Shown here: piece after piece, positions 45,118 through 53,493 of the stretch | Layout: every line of letters begins with the position of its first letter | Position numbering within the stretch: position 1 is the first letter of the stretch | Source: Pelosinus sp. | GTDB taxonomy: Bacteria; Bacillota; Negativicutes; DSM-13327 | Direction of reading: 5' to 3' | Assembly: GCA_029239675.1 (NCBI GenBank) | Contig: JARBUM010000011.1 | Span: 1-64,000, forward strand | DNA length: 64,000 nucleotides | The notes under the pieces: model-generated | Seen by the model: the letters and a program-made list of their open reading frames with translations, nothing else | Database searches by the model: none | Told to the model about the DNA's origin: nothing | Translations under genes and position numbers: made by a program

Positions 45118-46579
45118 TACAATCCCCTCCCGATAAGGAGTTATCGTTCTTATTCCTTTTGAGTAATCCGTATATTTTCAGTTTATACTGTATGGTTTGA
45201 CGAGGAATACCTAAAGACAATGCTGCCTTGGATATATTTCCTTCACTTCTTTCTAGAGCCTGAATGAGAGTAGTTCGTTCCACATTTGCCAGGATTTCTG
45301 GTAGGCTTTTACCGTTCAATTGACAAAATAATTCACTACTACGCTCTTCATAATAGTTGCGTAAATGTTCTGGAATATGTTCTATTTCGATGACAACACC
45401 TGATGTGATATTCATAGCGTGCTCAATGGCATGCTGCAATTCCCTAACATTCCCTGGCCAAAAATAATTTAGAAATGCTTGATTCACTTCTCCGCTTATT
45501 TTTTGCACTGAACGACCTAGTTTTGCATTATACATCATAATAAAATGTTCCACTAAAGCAGTAATATCACTTTTTCGTTCCCGCAAAGAAGGTACCTGCA
45601 GCGCTACCACATTCAAACGATAATATAAATCAATACGCAATTCCTTCTTACGTACTGCCTCTTGAGGATCTACATTGGTGCAGGCAATGACCCTAGTATC
45701 TACCTCTCTTAACTTGTTATCGCCTAGACGGCGTAATGTTCCATCTTGCAATACTCTAAGCAGTTTACTTTGCAATTCCATAGGCATGGAGTTAATCTCA
45801 TCCAAAAATAGAGTTCCCTTATCAGCAAGCTCAAACAGTCCTGGACGATCTTCCGCTCCCGTAAAACTTCCTTTTACAGTTCCAAATAAAATACTTTCCA
45901 ATAAGGTTGCGGGAAAAGCAGCACAGTTTTGTGCTACAAAAGGTCCTTCCTTGCGAGAAGATGCATTATGAATGGACTGTACTATCAATTCTTTACCTGC
46001 GCCAGTCTCACCGATCACCAATACTGGAGAAGAAGTTGATGCTACCCGCTGACTTAGTACTTTAAGCTTAACCATTAGATCATGACTGCCAATAATGTCA
46101 TTAAATGTGTATCTGGCAAAACTAACGTCTGTCTTCTTCGTTTTCTTACAACTGCTTAATTTCTTATCCAAAAGTACTGCCTGCAAATCCATCACCCGAT
46201 CTGACATCTCTTTAATTTTTGTTATATCCCGAGACAGATCACAGGCACCAACTAATATACCCTCTCGATATAGTGGGAAAGTAGAGTAATGGATTGTTAC
46301 GATTCGCCCAGTCCTGCTTACGATAGTTTGTTGTTGATTCAATACTGGCTTGCCTGTAGCTAATACCTCCATCAAACTACTTGTTTCAAGAGTTAATGAA
46401 GGGTATACCTGAAGAACATGTTTTCCCATAACCTCAGTAGCCTGCAATCCTTCAACTTCAGCCGCTGTCTGATTATAATAAACAGTTATTCCTTCACAGT
46501 TTATTACATGAACGGCTTGATCAAGACGATCCACAACCAAATCAAGACAACTATCGCTGCCAACTAATCCATTGAACAA
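45104..46579 (-). CDS. sigma-54-dependent PAS/AAA+/Fis activator of the lysine genes
   Basis: 491 aa. A PAS domain (about 10-125) precedes an AAA+ domain with Walker A GETGAGKEL, a sigma-54 contact loop GSFTGAEDRPG (Ser in place of the first Ala of GAFTGA) and Walker B LFLDEINSMP. A C-terminal Fis-type helix-turn-helix follows (GNISKAALSLGIPRQTIQYKL). It resembles RocR/PrdR-type regulators of amino-acid catabolism. The TTG at 46579 is used because GGGGGGAG lies 5 nt upstream. Being inside the kdd operon, it should positively autoregulate. Its likely targets are the two GG-N10-GC promoters at 41281 and 48862. Confidence 0.9.
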   Translation of the reverse strand: MFNGLVGSDSCLDLVVDRLDQAVHVINCEGITVYYNQTAAEVEGLQATEVMGKHVLQVYPSLTLETSSLMEVLATGKPVLNQQQTIVSRTGRIVTIHYSTFPLYREGILVGACDLSRDITKIKEMSDRVMDLQAVLLDKKLSSCKKTKKTDVSFARYTFNDIIGSHDLMVKLKVLSQRVASTSSPVLVIGETGAGKELIVQSIHNASSRKEGPFVAQNCAAFPATLLESILFGTVKGSFTGAEDRPGLFELADKGTLFLDEINSMPMELQSKLLRVLQDGTLRRLGDNKLREVDTRVIACTNVDPQEAVRKKELRIDLYYRLNVVALQVPSLRERKSDITALVEHFIMMYNAKLGRSVQKISGEVNQAFLNYFWPGNVRELQHAIEHAMNITSGVVIEIEHIPEHLRNYYEERSSELFCQLNGKSLPEILANVERTTLIQALERSEGNISKAALSLGIPRQTIQYKLKIYGLLKRNKNDNSLSGGDCIEKA

Positions 46580-46604
46580 TCTACTCCCCCCCCAATACCT
46601 AGTA

Positions 46605-47621
46605 TTAGAACTTCGTCTCTTGCACCACATTCATTACAGGTATAGGCGCTAATGATGCGCCCATTTCCTGAAGCAAAACATTTGGGTCAATGCCTTTGCC
46701 TCCTGGATACGTCGGATTTATAGATACCCCTAGTAGAGAAATTTCCTGTATAGCTTGAAAATATATATTGCGTACTTTTAGCTGTCGCCATAAATCAACT
46801 GTAATGAAAATTCTACTACCATCTTGAACAACTACTGTAGGTATTTGCTGTTTTTTAAGCAAAGCCTGAGCTAAGCCATCTCCCACAGCTCCTTTAACGA
46901 TAAGAGCAGAACAATCCTCTTTCATGATTTTTGACCATTCTGTAGTGCTTAATAAAGCTGTATCTACAAAGCATTCTTGACATTGATTATTATTGACTAC
47001 CAGTACTTTAGCTTTTGAATTTTTATATAGTTTAAGATAATAATCACTGCATTTTGATATCGTTAATTGCTCAACGCGACACTTAGTGATATGAAGTAAT
47101 TGATTTAAATCACGACTTAAAGTCACCCCTGTGGCCAAGATCACTTGACTGCTAACCAAAGGGTCAGCAGAACTTTGCCGATCGAAGGCCCCATCAATTA
47201 GGATACACCTTGCTCCCCAATGGGTTAAGCACTGTAGTACTTGCTTTACATCTTCATTTTTGCTTGGTCCTGCTAAAACTACCTGGTTCACAGACTTTGC
47301 CTTTAAAATGACAACGTTACCAAGAGGAGTATAAACATCTGTTTTCTGAAGATAATCCCATACACTCAGATCCGTAACTACCTTTTCAGCAGTAGCCACT
47401 ATTGTTTGTGCCTGCACAACAATCGAAGGCTTCGCTAGATGAGTCAAAGCATCAAAATGCTCTCCATCGCGTCCAATTGACGTCAGTCCTAATACCAAGC
47501 CTCGAGTATATAAGACCTTTTGCATATAATTCAAAGTTACAGTCTTGCCTACATTTTTCGCCATACCAATAACCGTTAGAGCCCTAGGAGTTGCTTTTAA
47601 AATTTCATTCCAATCTAACAT
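46605..47621 (-). CDS. P-loop protein of the lysine fermentation cluster (possibly KamB-type)
   Basis: About 339 aa. The N-terminus has a nucleotide-binding loop TVIGMAKNVGKTVTLNYM and later LGLTSIGRDGEHFD, as in dethiobiotin-synthetase/MobB-like P-loop proteins. The C-terminal half has no motif I recognise (IKGAVGDGLAQALLKK). Clostridial lysine clusters carry kamB and kamC of unknown function between the aminomutase and dehydrogenase genes, and this gene occupies that place; a role in aminomutase maintenance is speculation. No kamC is present. The ATG at 47621 is uncertain; a TTG at 47630 overlaps the kdd stop. Confidence 0.75.
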   Translation of the reverse strand: MLDWNEILKATPRALTVIGMAKNVGKTVTLNYMQKVLYTRGLVLGLTSIGRDGEHFDALTHLAKPSIVVQAQTIVATAEKVVTDLSVWDYLQKTDVYTPLGNVVILKAKSVNQVVLAGPSKNEDVKQVLQCLTHWGARCILIDGAFDRQSSADPLVSSQVILATGVTLSRDLNQLLHITKCRVEQLTISKCSDYYLKLYKNSKAKVLVVNNNQCQECFVDTALLSTTEWSKIMKEDCSALIVKGAVGDGLAQALLKKQQIPTVVVQDGSRIFITVDLWRQLKVRNIYFQAIQEISLLGVSINPTYPGGKGIDPNVLLQEMGASLAPIPVMNVVQETKF

Positions 47622-47626
47622 AATCT

Positions 47627-48667
47627 TCAAGCATAGAGATCATGAAATACTTGCCATAGAATGGGACTTTCTCGAACTGTTTCTAAGGCAACTATGGCAT
47701 GATTCCGGCAATAACCATTCCCTACTAACATGGTTACGTCTTTACCTATGCCTTCCGCCCCCAGGGCAGCACCCGTAAAGCTAGTAGCCATACTAAAGAA
47801 ATATACGGTTCCTCCATCTTTTGTAGCCATAATTGAGGCCATTTCAGTATTCGGTATATTAACGCAATTTATTGTTACATCCACCATCTGTCCATTCGTA
47901 ATCTCTGAAACAGCCTTCATTACTTGCAGGGGATCAGTAGCATCAACTTGTAGTACTTCATCGGCATAGCCTAAGTGCCGCATTCTATCACAGCTACCTT
48001 TACTTGAACCAATACCAATCACTTTACCTGTTACCCCAGCTCTCTTTTTTGCCTCATACAGACAGAGCATACCTGATTTACCACCGCCACCAATGATCAG
48101 TACATTTTGCCCCGGCCTCACTAGATGAGCCGTTTGTGCTGGTGCACCAGCTACATCCAATATTGCTAATGCTAGGGATGGGGACATGTCTGCTGGCAGT
48201 ACTGCATAAATACCACTACTGAATAAAATTGCCTGCGCATCAACCTCAACTTGTTCTTTTTCTATGTGAATTTTTTTAATTTTCCGAATTTTCAGCGGAG
48301 TTAGTGACAAGGAAACTAACGTAGCAATTCTATCGCCCACTTTTACTGGTGTTTTCCCGTTCCAGGCAGAGCCAATTTTGCTTACCGTCCCCATTAGCAT
48401 TCCGCCAGAACCAGTAATGGGATTGTGATGTTTCCCACGCTTCTCCACCATATCAAGCATAATCCGTCCCATAACTTCTGCATCTCTTTGGGCATCTTTT
48501 TTTATTTGCGTAAAACTTGCTGCATCAATATTCAGGGTATCCACTTCAATCAGCAACTCGTTATCATAGATTTCCATGGTATTATCAATTTTCCATGCTG
48601 GTTGAGGTAAAACACCTTGAGGCTCTATTACTCGATGAGTACCATAAAGACAACCATTTTTTTCCAT
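47627..48667 (-). CDS. kdd: L-erythro-3,5-diaminohexanoate dehydrogenase
   Basis: 346 aa. NAD+-dependent oxidative deamination of 3,5-diaminohexanoate to 5-amino-3-oxohexanoate. A Rossmann motif VLIIGGGGKSGMLCLYEAK lies near residue 165, with an MDR-like N-terminal part that includes GTHRVIEPQGVLPQPAW and GSGGMLMGTVSKIG. The ATG at 48667 has GGAGGG 7 nt upstream. It is the first gene of the long operon kdd-P-loop-activator-kamD-kamE-kal-kce, driven by the sigma-54 promoter about 190 bp upstream. Confidence 0.94.
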   Translation of the reverse strand: MEKNGCLYGTHRVIEPQGVLPQPAWKIDNTMEIYDNELLIEVDTLNIDAASFTQIKKDAQRDAEVMGRIMLDMVEKRGKHHNPITGSGGMLMGTVSKIGSAWNGKTPVKVGDRIATLVSLSLTPLKIRKIKKIHIEKEQVEVDAQAILFSSGIYAVLPADMSPSLALAILDVAGAPAQTAHLVRPGQNVLIIGGGGKSGMLCLYEAKKRAGVTGKVIGIGSSKGSCDRMRHLGYADEVLQVDATDPLQVMKAVSEITNGQMVDVTINCVNIPNTEMASIMATKDGGTVYFFSMATSFTGAALGAEGIGKDVTMLVGNGYCRNHAIVALETVRESPILWQVFHDLYA

Positions 48668-48861
48668 TTTTATTCCCTCCAAAATATATTCTGTAATCTG
48701 GAATATAATCCTCTTTTTAAAACACTCTTTAGTCTATCCGACCAATCTTATAAACGTTAACTTTTTACAAAGTTATCGAACTCACCTCCAACCATTGCTA
48801 ATGCCAAACGCGCCTAAAAGTAACAGTCGATGATTTTATTTGGAATGACCTAATAAACTAC

Positions 48862-48880
48862 TATGCAAATTACATACCAA
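48862..48880 (-). promoter_or_regulatory. sigma-54 promoter of the kdd operon
   Basis: On the minus strand TTGGTATGTAATTTGCATA keeps GG and GC exactly 10 bp apart. The predicted start is near 48853, giving a 5' leader of about 185 nt before kdd. Confidence 0.78.
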
Positions 48881-48942
48881 TCCAAAAACACTTCCTGCAC
48901 GCACTAATTCCTCACTATATATTTTCATATTTATTCAATAAA

Positions 48943-49032
48943 TGCCCAAAATTCGGCATGCACTGTGTGTTGTGTATGAAAACCTATATATAAATGCCCA
49001 AAATCCAGCATAATCCTGCCAAATTTTGGGCA
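48943..49032. promoter_or_regulatory. three activator palindromes upstream of kdd
   Basis: TGCCCAAAATTCGGCA (48943-48958), TGCCCAAAATCCAGCA (48995-49010) and TGCCAAATTTTGGGCA (49017-49032, reverse strand TGCCCAAAATTTGGCA). Centres are at about -98, -150 and -172 from the predicted start. Conservation and placement are those of enhancer sites for a sigma-54 activator. The remaining intergenic DNA between 48668 and 49073 shows no other feature. Confidence 0.75.
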
Positions 49033-49073
49033 CTCGTATAGACTCTTATATAATTAAATGGAGAAAATAAAGA

Positions 49074-49463
49074 TCACCGTGCAATATCATCCACATCAAG
49101 AGAATTATTTGATACTAGATGAATCACAATACGATAAGGTAAATTTACAACTTGCTGAGGAGGTTTACTAATCCATCCAGTCTGCACGCCAATCTGTCGT
49201 GGGGAATCATCCTGTCTTATGCGAATTTTTCCATCTTGAACTTGAATAATTGCATATTCAGTTTGGCCACCAATACGAAATTCTTCATTGTAACCTGGTT
49301 GAAGGGTAACTGTTTTATACAATTTGTTATCAACTCGAATTTCGGCAACGGTATTAGCCTGGGCTGGAAAGAGAATTATACTAAGAATTATTCCTATAAG
49401 AGATAGTATTAAAAGTATCCCGATCAGCCATTTATCGCCCAATGTAATTCCCACATTTCTCAT
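49074..49463 (-). CDS. NusG domain II-like membrane-anchored protein
   Basis: 129 aa. One N-terminal transmembrane helix (WLIGILLILSLIGIILSIILF) precedes an extracytoplasmic beta-rich domain with IRVDNKLYKTVTLQPGYNE and the end-on motif WISKPPQQVVNLPYRIVI, which matches NusG_II/DUF1312 proteins. In other Firmicutes such proteins often sit next to FMN-binding or Gx-transporter genes, which are not seen here. The ATG has GGAGG upstream. Function is unknown. It is transcribed toward the lysine operon, but the enhancer sites lie between them. Confidence 0.8.
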   Translation of the reverse strand: MRNVGITLGDKWLIGILLILSLIGIILSIILFPAQANTVAEIRVDNKLYKTVTLQPGYNEEFRIGGQTEYAIIQVQDGKIRIRQDDSPRQIGVQTGWISKPPQQVVNLPYRIVIHLVSNNSLDVDDIAR

Positions 49464-49563
49464 CAAACATCCTCCAAATGGCTATTGTATATTGTAAATT
49501 GTATCTAATTTCTCGAAAGAGTGCAAATCAGTTTTTTCCGCTGACCATGTCCCGCTTATCCCA

Positions 49564-50439
49564 TTACACAGGTAACACTAATTGAATAAACCGATTTAGG
49601 ATAGGAGACAAATACTTATTTTTATGATAAATAATGCTAAACTGTCTTTTAAAAGATACCTCATCTATCTTTATAATAGCCAGCTCTCTTCGCTCTACTT
49701 CCTTGTGTACTGCCATCCATGACATTACTGATAAACCTAGACCAGCAGCTACAGCATTCTTGATAGTCTCCGCATTATTATAAACCCCAATAATGCTCCA
49801 ATTGATTCCCCTATCATGCATCACAGATTCAAATAACTTTCGTGTGCCGCTTCCTTCTTCTCTCAGGAGAAACTCTTCATGTTCAAGTTCTGCTATAGAA
49901 ATTTTCCCTTCTTTTGCAAAAGGATGAGAAACAGAGCTGACTAGTACAAGTTCATCTTCCATAAAAGGCATATGCACTATTCCTTGGGATTGAACCTTAC
50001 CTTCTACAAGACCTATATCTAACTGATCCGCTAGCAGCATTCCTTCAATTACGGTTGTATTGTTAACAGATGATACTACTTTGACTTTAGGATTATAGCG
50101 CATAAATTCCCCTATCATGCTATGTAAGATATAAGTTCCGACAGTAACACTAGCACCGAGCCGCAAAATGCCATTATCATTAACTTCTTTCATAGCCTCT
50201 TCTACTTCTTGGTTTAAATTAACGATATGACGTGCATAGGTTAACAACTTCTGACCGGCAAAAGTAACAAATAATTTCCGGCCAAGCCTCTCAAACAATT
50301 TTACATGATAGTGCTTCTCTAGCTCGAAGATTGCCTGGCTAACGGAAGGCTGTGCTATATAAAGTTTTTTAGCTGCAGCTGTCATATTACCTTCATCACA
50401 TACGCACAAAAAAACATATAAATGCCTTAACGTCATCAT
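49564..50439 (-). CDS. LysR-family transcription regulator
   Basis: 291 aa. An N-terminal winged helix-turn-helix (MMTLRHLYVFLCVCDEGNMTAAAKKLYIAQPSVSQAIFELE) precedes a type-2 periplasmic-binding effector domain (about 90-290). It is the CysB/YeiE-like layout. The adjacent ATG-ATG codons follow AAGGGG; the first is used. It is divergent from the YeiH-type transporter gene, 105 bp away, and probably regulates it. The effector is unknown; a sulfur or anion compound would fit the YeiE/YeiH pairing. Confidence 0.92.
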   Translation of the reverse strand: MMTLRHLYVFLCVCDEGNMTAAAKKLYIAQPSVSQAIFELEKHYHVKLFERLGRKLFVTFAGQKLLTYARHIVNLNQEVEEAMKEVNDNGILRLGASVTVGTYILHSMIGEFMRYNPKVKVVSSVNNTTVIEGMLLADQLDIGLVEGKVQSQGIVHMPFMEDELVLVSSVSHPFAKEGKISIAELEHEEFLLREEGSGTRKLFESVMHDRGINWSIIGVYNNAETIKNAVAAGLGLSVMSWMAVHKEVERRELAIIKIDEVSFKRQFSIIYHKNKYLSPILNRFIQLVLPV

Positions 50440-50544
50440 TATTCCCCTTTCAATAGGCATTTACCTATCATTCTAATTACATTATAGTATTTTACATATT
50501 CTTTTTCAAATGATAGTATCATAGTCAGCACAAAGGGGGTCCAT

Positions 50545-51540
50545 ATGATACAATTCGATACTATAAATAAAACAGCTCCAGGCATTGCTATCATTACTAT
50601 CATGGCTATTCCAGCCTGGTTTTTAGGGAGTAAGATCCCCATAGTAGGAGGCCCCGTATTTGGAATATTATTAGGTATGATAATGGCTTTTTGGCAAAGA
50701 CCTCTCTATTTAAACCAAGGCATTAGCTTTACTGCTAAAAAAATATTGCAATATGCCATTATTCTTCTTGGTTTTCAAATGAATCTGTTTCATATTTTTA
50801 CAGTAGGCAGCCAATCTTTGCTGATCATGATTGCCACCATCGGCGCTGCCTGTGTTACCGCGTGGTTAGTAGGCCGTTATTTACAGCTTACTGGCAACAT
50901 AAGTACTTTAATAGGCGTAGGAACAGCAATCTGTGGCGGTTCAGCAATAGCAGCAACAGCTCCTGTAATCTTAGCAACGGATAAAGAAGTTACCTATTCC
51001 ATATCAACCATCTTTTTGTTTAATATCGCAGCCGTATTTATTTTCCCCTTTATGGGGCATGTTCTAGGGATGAATGATATTGGTTTTGGCATGTGGGCAG
51101 GGACAGCCATCAATGACACTTCTTCCGTGGTAGCTGCAGGATATTCTTACAGCCAAGCCGCAGGCAATTTTGCCACCATAGTAAAACTAACCCGTACTCT
51201 CATGATTATACCAATAACATTAGCGCTTGCTATTTATACTTCAAGAAAAAATCTAAGTAATAGTACTTTCAGCTTTGCCAAAATATTTCCCTGGTTCATA
51301 TTGGGCTTCTTATTCGCTTCTATTCTAAATACTATAGGACTTCTTCCTTCATCTCTTTCCCAAACCCTTGCCCAAATGGGAAAGTTTTTCATCGTAATGG
51401 CCATGGTTGCTATCGGGATAAACACCCATTTGAAACAGCTCATCAGCAATGGCATAAAGCCTATCATTCTGGGACTGTCTTGTTGGATAGTTGTAACTCT
51501 TGTATCCCTTGCCGTGCAGCATTATTTGCAGATATGGTAG
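50545..51540 (+). CDS. YeiH/UPF0324-family putative anion exporter
   Basis: 331 aa with about ten transmembrane helices. Family marks are GGPVFGILLGMIMAFW, GVGTAICGGSAIAATAPVI (with a conserved Cys) and GMWAGTAINDTSSVVAAGYSYS. The family is commonly annotated as putative sulfate exporter, without strong biochemical proof. The GGGGGT before the ATG supports this start. The divergent LysR gene suggests inducible expression. Confidence 0.9.
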   Translation: MIQFDTINKTAPGIAIITIMAIPAWFLGSKIPIVGGPVFGILLGMIMAFWQRPLYLNQGISFTAKKILQYAIILLGFQMNLFHIFTVGSQSLLIMIATIGAACVTAWLVGRYLQLTGNISTLIGVGTAICGGSAIAATAPVILATDKEVTYSISTIFLFNIAAVFIFPFMGHVLGMNDIGFGMWAGTAINDTSSVVAAGYSYSQAAGNFATIVKLTRTLMIIPITLALAIYTSRKNLSNSTFSFAKIFPWFILGFLFASILNTIGLLPSSLSQTLAQMGKFFIVMAMVAIGINTHLKQLISNGIKPIILGLSCWIVVTLVSLAVQHYLQIW

Positions 51541-51557
51541 TAACATAGGATAAGAAA

Positions 51558-51690
51558 AACGCTTCGCACCCTTCAGAACATACCAGAAATAACTAAACCA
51601 CAAAGACACAAAGAACATAAAGGGATTGGTTTATACCTTTTTGTGTTTTCCTTTGTGTGACGTATCAGCGGCATTGCGCCTTTGTGGTTC
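51558..51690. repeat. dispersed palindromic repeat with AACGCTTCGC flank
   Basis: AACGCTTCGC and ATACCAGAAATAACTAAACC precede the core that begins AACCACAAAGACACAAAG and ends GCGCCTTTGTGGTTC. The same flank and core begin the copy at 62798. The core folds as one long hairpin around a T-rich centre. Confidence 0.8.
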
Positions 51691-51705
51691 ATCGAATCTA
51701 ATAAT

Positions 51706-51738
51706 TAAGAGCCTTTGACGCTGTGTCAAAGGCTCTTA
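51706..51738. terminator. intrinsic terminator between yeiH-like and ALDH genes
   Basis: TAAGAGCCTTTGAC (51706-51719) pairs perfectly with 51725-51738. It lies between two convergent genes and could serve both. Confidence 0.75.
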
Positions 51739-51758
51739 GTTTGTAAGTTACTCCATAT

Positions 51759-53213
51759 TTATTTCACATTTTGATTATATTGCATATATACTACATGAGT
51801 TTGGAGATATTCTTCTAAGCCATGTTTGCCATCAGCACCGCCAATACCTGATTTGCGCCAACCAGCATGGAAACCTTGCATGGCTTCGAAGTTTTCTCTG
51901 TTCACATAGGTCTCACCAAATTTAATTTCTTTGCAAGCTCTCATGGCAACGTCAAGACTTTGGGTGTAAATCGAGGAGGTCAAACCAAACTCAGAATCAT
52001 TAGCCAATTCAATGGCTTCATCTAAATCTTTAAAGGTGGCAATTGGCAATACAGGGCCAAAAGTTTCCTTCTGCATAATATCCGTACTTTGTTTACAATT
52101 AGTGAGTAAGGTAGGCTCATAATAGTAACCAACTTTTCTATCCGAACGCTTACCACCCACAACTAAAGTTGCTCCATCTTTAATGGCTTGTTGCACTGAG
52201 GCTTCTACTTGTTCTAACTGCTGTTTGCTCACCAAAGGACCCATATCAATATCAGCATCTACCAGAGGGTTACCGTATTTCACATTCTGCATAGCCACCG
52301 TCATCTTAGCAATAAATTGGTCGGCAATGGACTCATGAACATAGACTCTTTCAGCACAATTGCAAACTTGCCCAGTATTAATAATGCGGGAATCACATAT
52401 CGATTTTACAGCCAGATCAAGATCTGCATCCTTCATTACAATGGCAGGAGCTTTGCCGCCTAACTCCAAGGAAACCTTTGTCACATTCTCTGCCGCAGCT
52501 CTCATAATAGCAATGCCACCCTCTACGCTTCCCGTAAAACTTACCATACCTACCTTAGGATGGCCAGCAATGGCATTCCCCACTACAGAACCTGCACCAG
52601 TTACTAGATTGAAAACACCTTTTGGTAAGGAAGTCTTCGCAACGATCTTTGCAAATTCAAAGGCGTTATTCGGAGTCTCACTGCTTGGTTTAATAACGAT
52701 TGTATTCCCAGTTACTAAGGCAGGTGCCATTTTACGAGCAATTAAGAAAAACGGAAAATTCCATGGTAAGACGCCACCAATAACACCGATTGGCAATTTA
52801 AAAAGGAATATATTCTCATTCGAGCGGTCACTCTGAATAATTTCCCCTTCATAGCGACGAGCAAACTCTGCCATATAATCCATATAATCAGCTGTAAAAT
52901 TGGCTTCCACTCTAGCAAGAGGCATTATCTTCCCTTGCTCTTCTGCTATAACACGGGCAATTTCTTCCGCGTTTTCTCTTATGCCTTGAGCAATTTCCTT
53001 AATGTAGCCAGCACGTACAATGGCTGGAAGTTTCGCCCAAGATTTTTGCGCTTGTTCGGCTGCCTTTACAGCAATATTCACATCTTCCCGCGTTCCCTCA
53101 GGGATCTCAGAGATAATGGCTTCAGTGGCTGGATTTATGACCGATATCATTTTTCTTGACTCATTAGCAATAAACTCACCATCAATGAACATTTGATAAC
53201 TTTTCATTTTCAT
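51759..53213 (-). CDS. NAD-dependent aldehyde dehydrogenase (AldA-like)
   Basis: 484 aa, close in sequence style to lactaldehyde/glycolaldehyde dehydrogenase AldA. The catalytic Cys is in NTGQVCNCAERVYV and the general-base Glu in VSLELGGKAPAI. The NAD motif is FTGSVEGG, and the C-terminal EEYLQTHVVYMQYN is intact. Because it follows a HypD-like glycyl-radical enzyme, it might oxidise glutamate-5-semialdehyde, the open form of the HypD product, to glutamate. Sequence alone cannot separate this from a general aldehyde dehydrogenase. AGGAGG lies 4 nt before this ATG and 10 nt before a second ATG two codons in. Confidence 0.9.
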   Translation of the reverse strand: MKMKSYQMFIDGEFIANESRKMISVINPATEAIISEIPEGTREDVNIAVKAAEQAQKSWAKLPAIVRAGYIKEIAQGIRENAEEIARVIAEEQGKIMPLARVEANFTADYMDYMAEFARRYEGEIIQSDRSNENIFLFKLPIGVIGGVLPWNFPFFLIARKMAPALVTGNTIVIKPSSETPNNAFEFAKIVAKTSLPKGVFNLVTGAGSVVGNAIAGHPKVGMVSFTGSVEGGIAIMRAAAENVTKVSLELGGKAPAIVMKDADLDLAVKSICDSRIINTGQVCNCAERVYVHESIADQFIAKMTVAMQNVKYGNPLVDADIDMGPLVSKQQLEQVEASVQQAIKDGATLVVGGKRSDRKVGYYYEPTLLTNCKQSTDIMQKETFGPVLPIATFKDLDEAIELANDSEFGLTSSIYTQSLDVAMRACKEIKFGETYVNRENFEAMQGFHAGWRKSGIGGADGKHGLEEYLQTHVVYMQYNQNVK

Positions 53214-53437
53214 TCCGCCTCCTACTTTTTACTGTAATGTAACCAAACATTTTCGCCTACAAAGAAATGCTCCTGCCGTCCTCATCAACCCTTACCATTT
53301 CTGTCTCTTTAACCAGCAGGTATCTTCATCGTATACCTTCTCTATCCAAATACAATCTCCTGTCCCGATTTGATTGTTAGCAAAAAATTACCATGATTTG
53401 GGTAAATTCTTACCATGACTATTTGCCTGTTAAATCA

Positions 53438-53493
53438 TTCATTAAAAAGAAGAACTGCAATCAAAAATGATTGCAGTTCTTCTTTTTAATGAA
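53438..53493 (-). terminator. long perfect hairpin at the end of the GRE gene
   Basis: A perfect 26-bp stem (53438-53463 with 53468-53493, AAAA loop) overlaps the stop codon of the glycyl-radical enzyme gene. An internal T-run in the 3' arm may assist termination. Confidence 0.7.
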
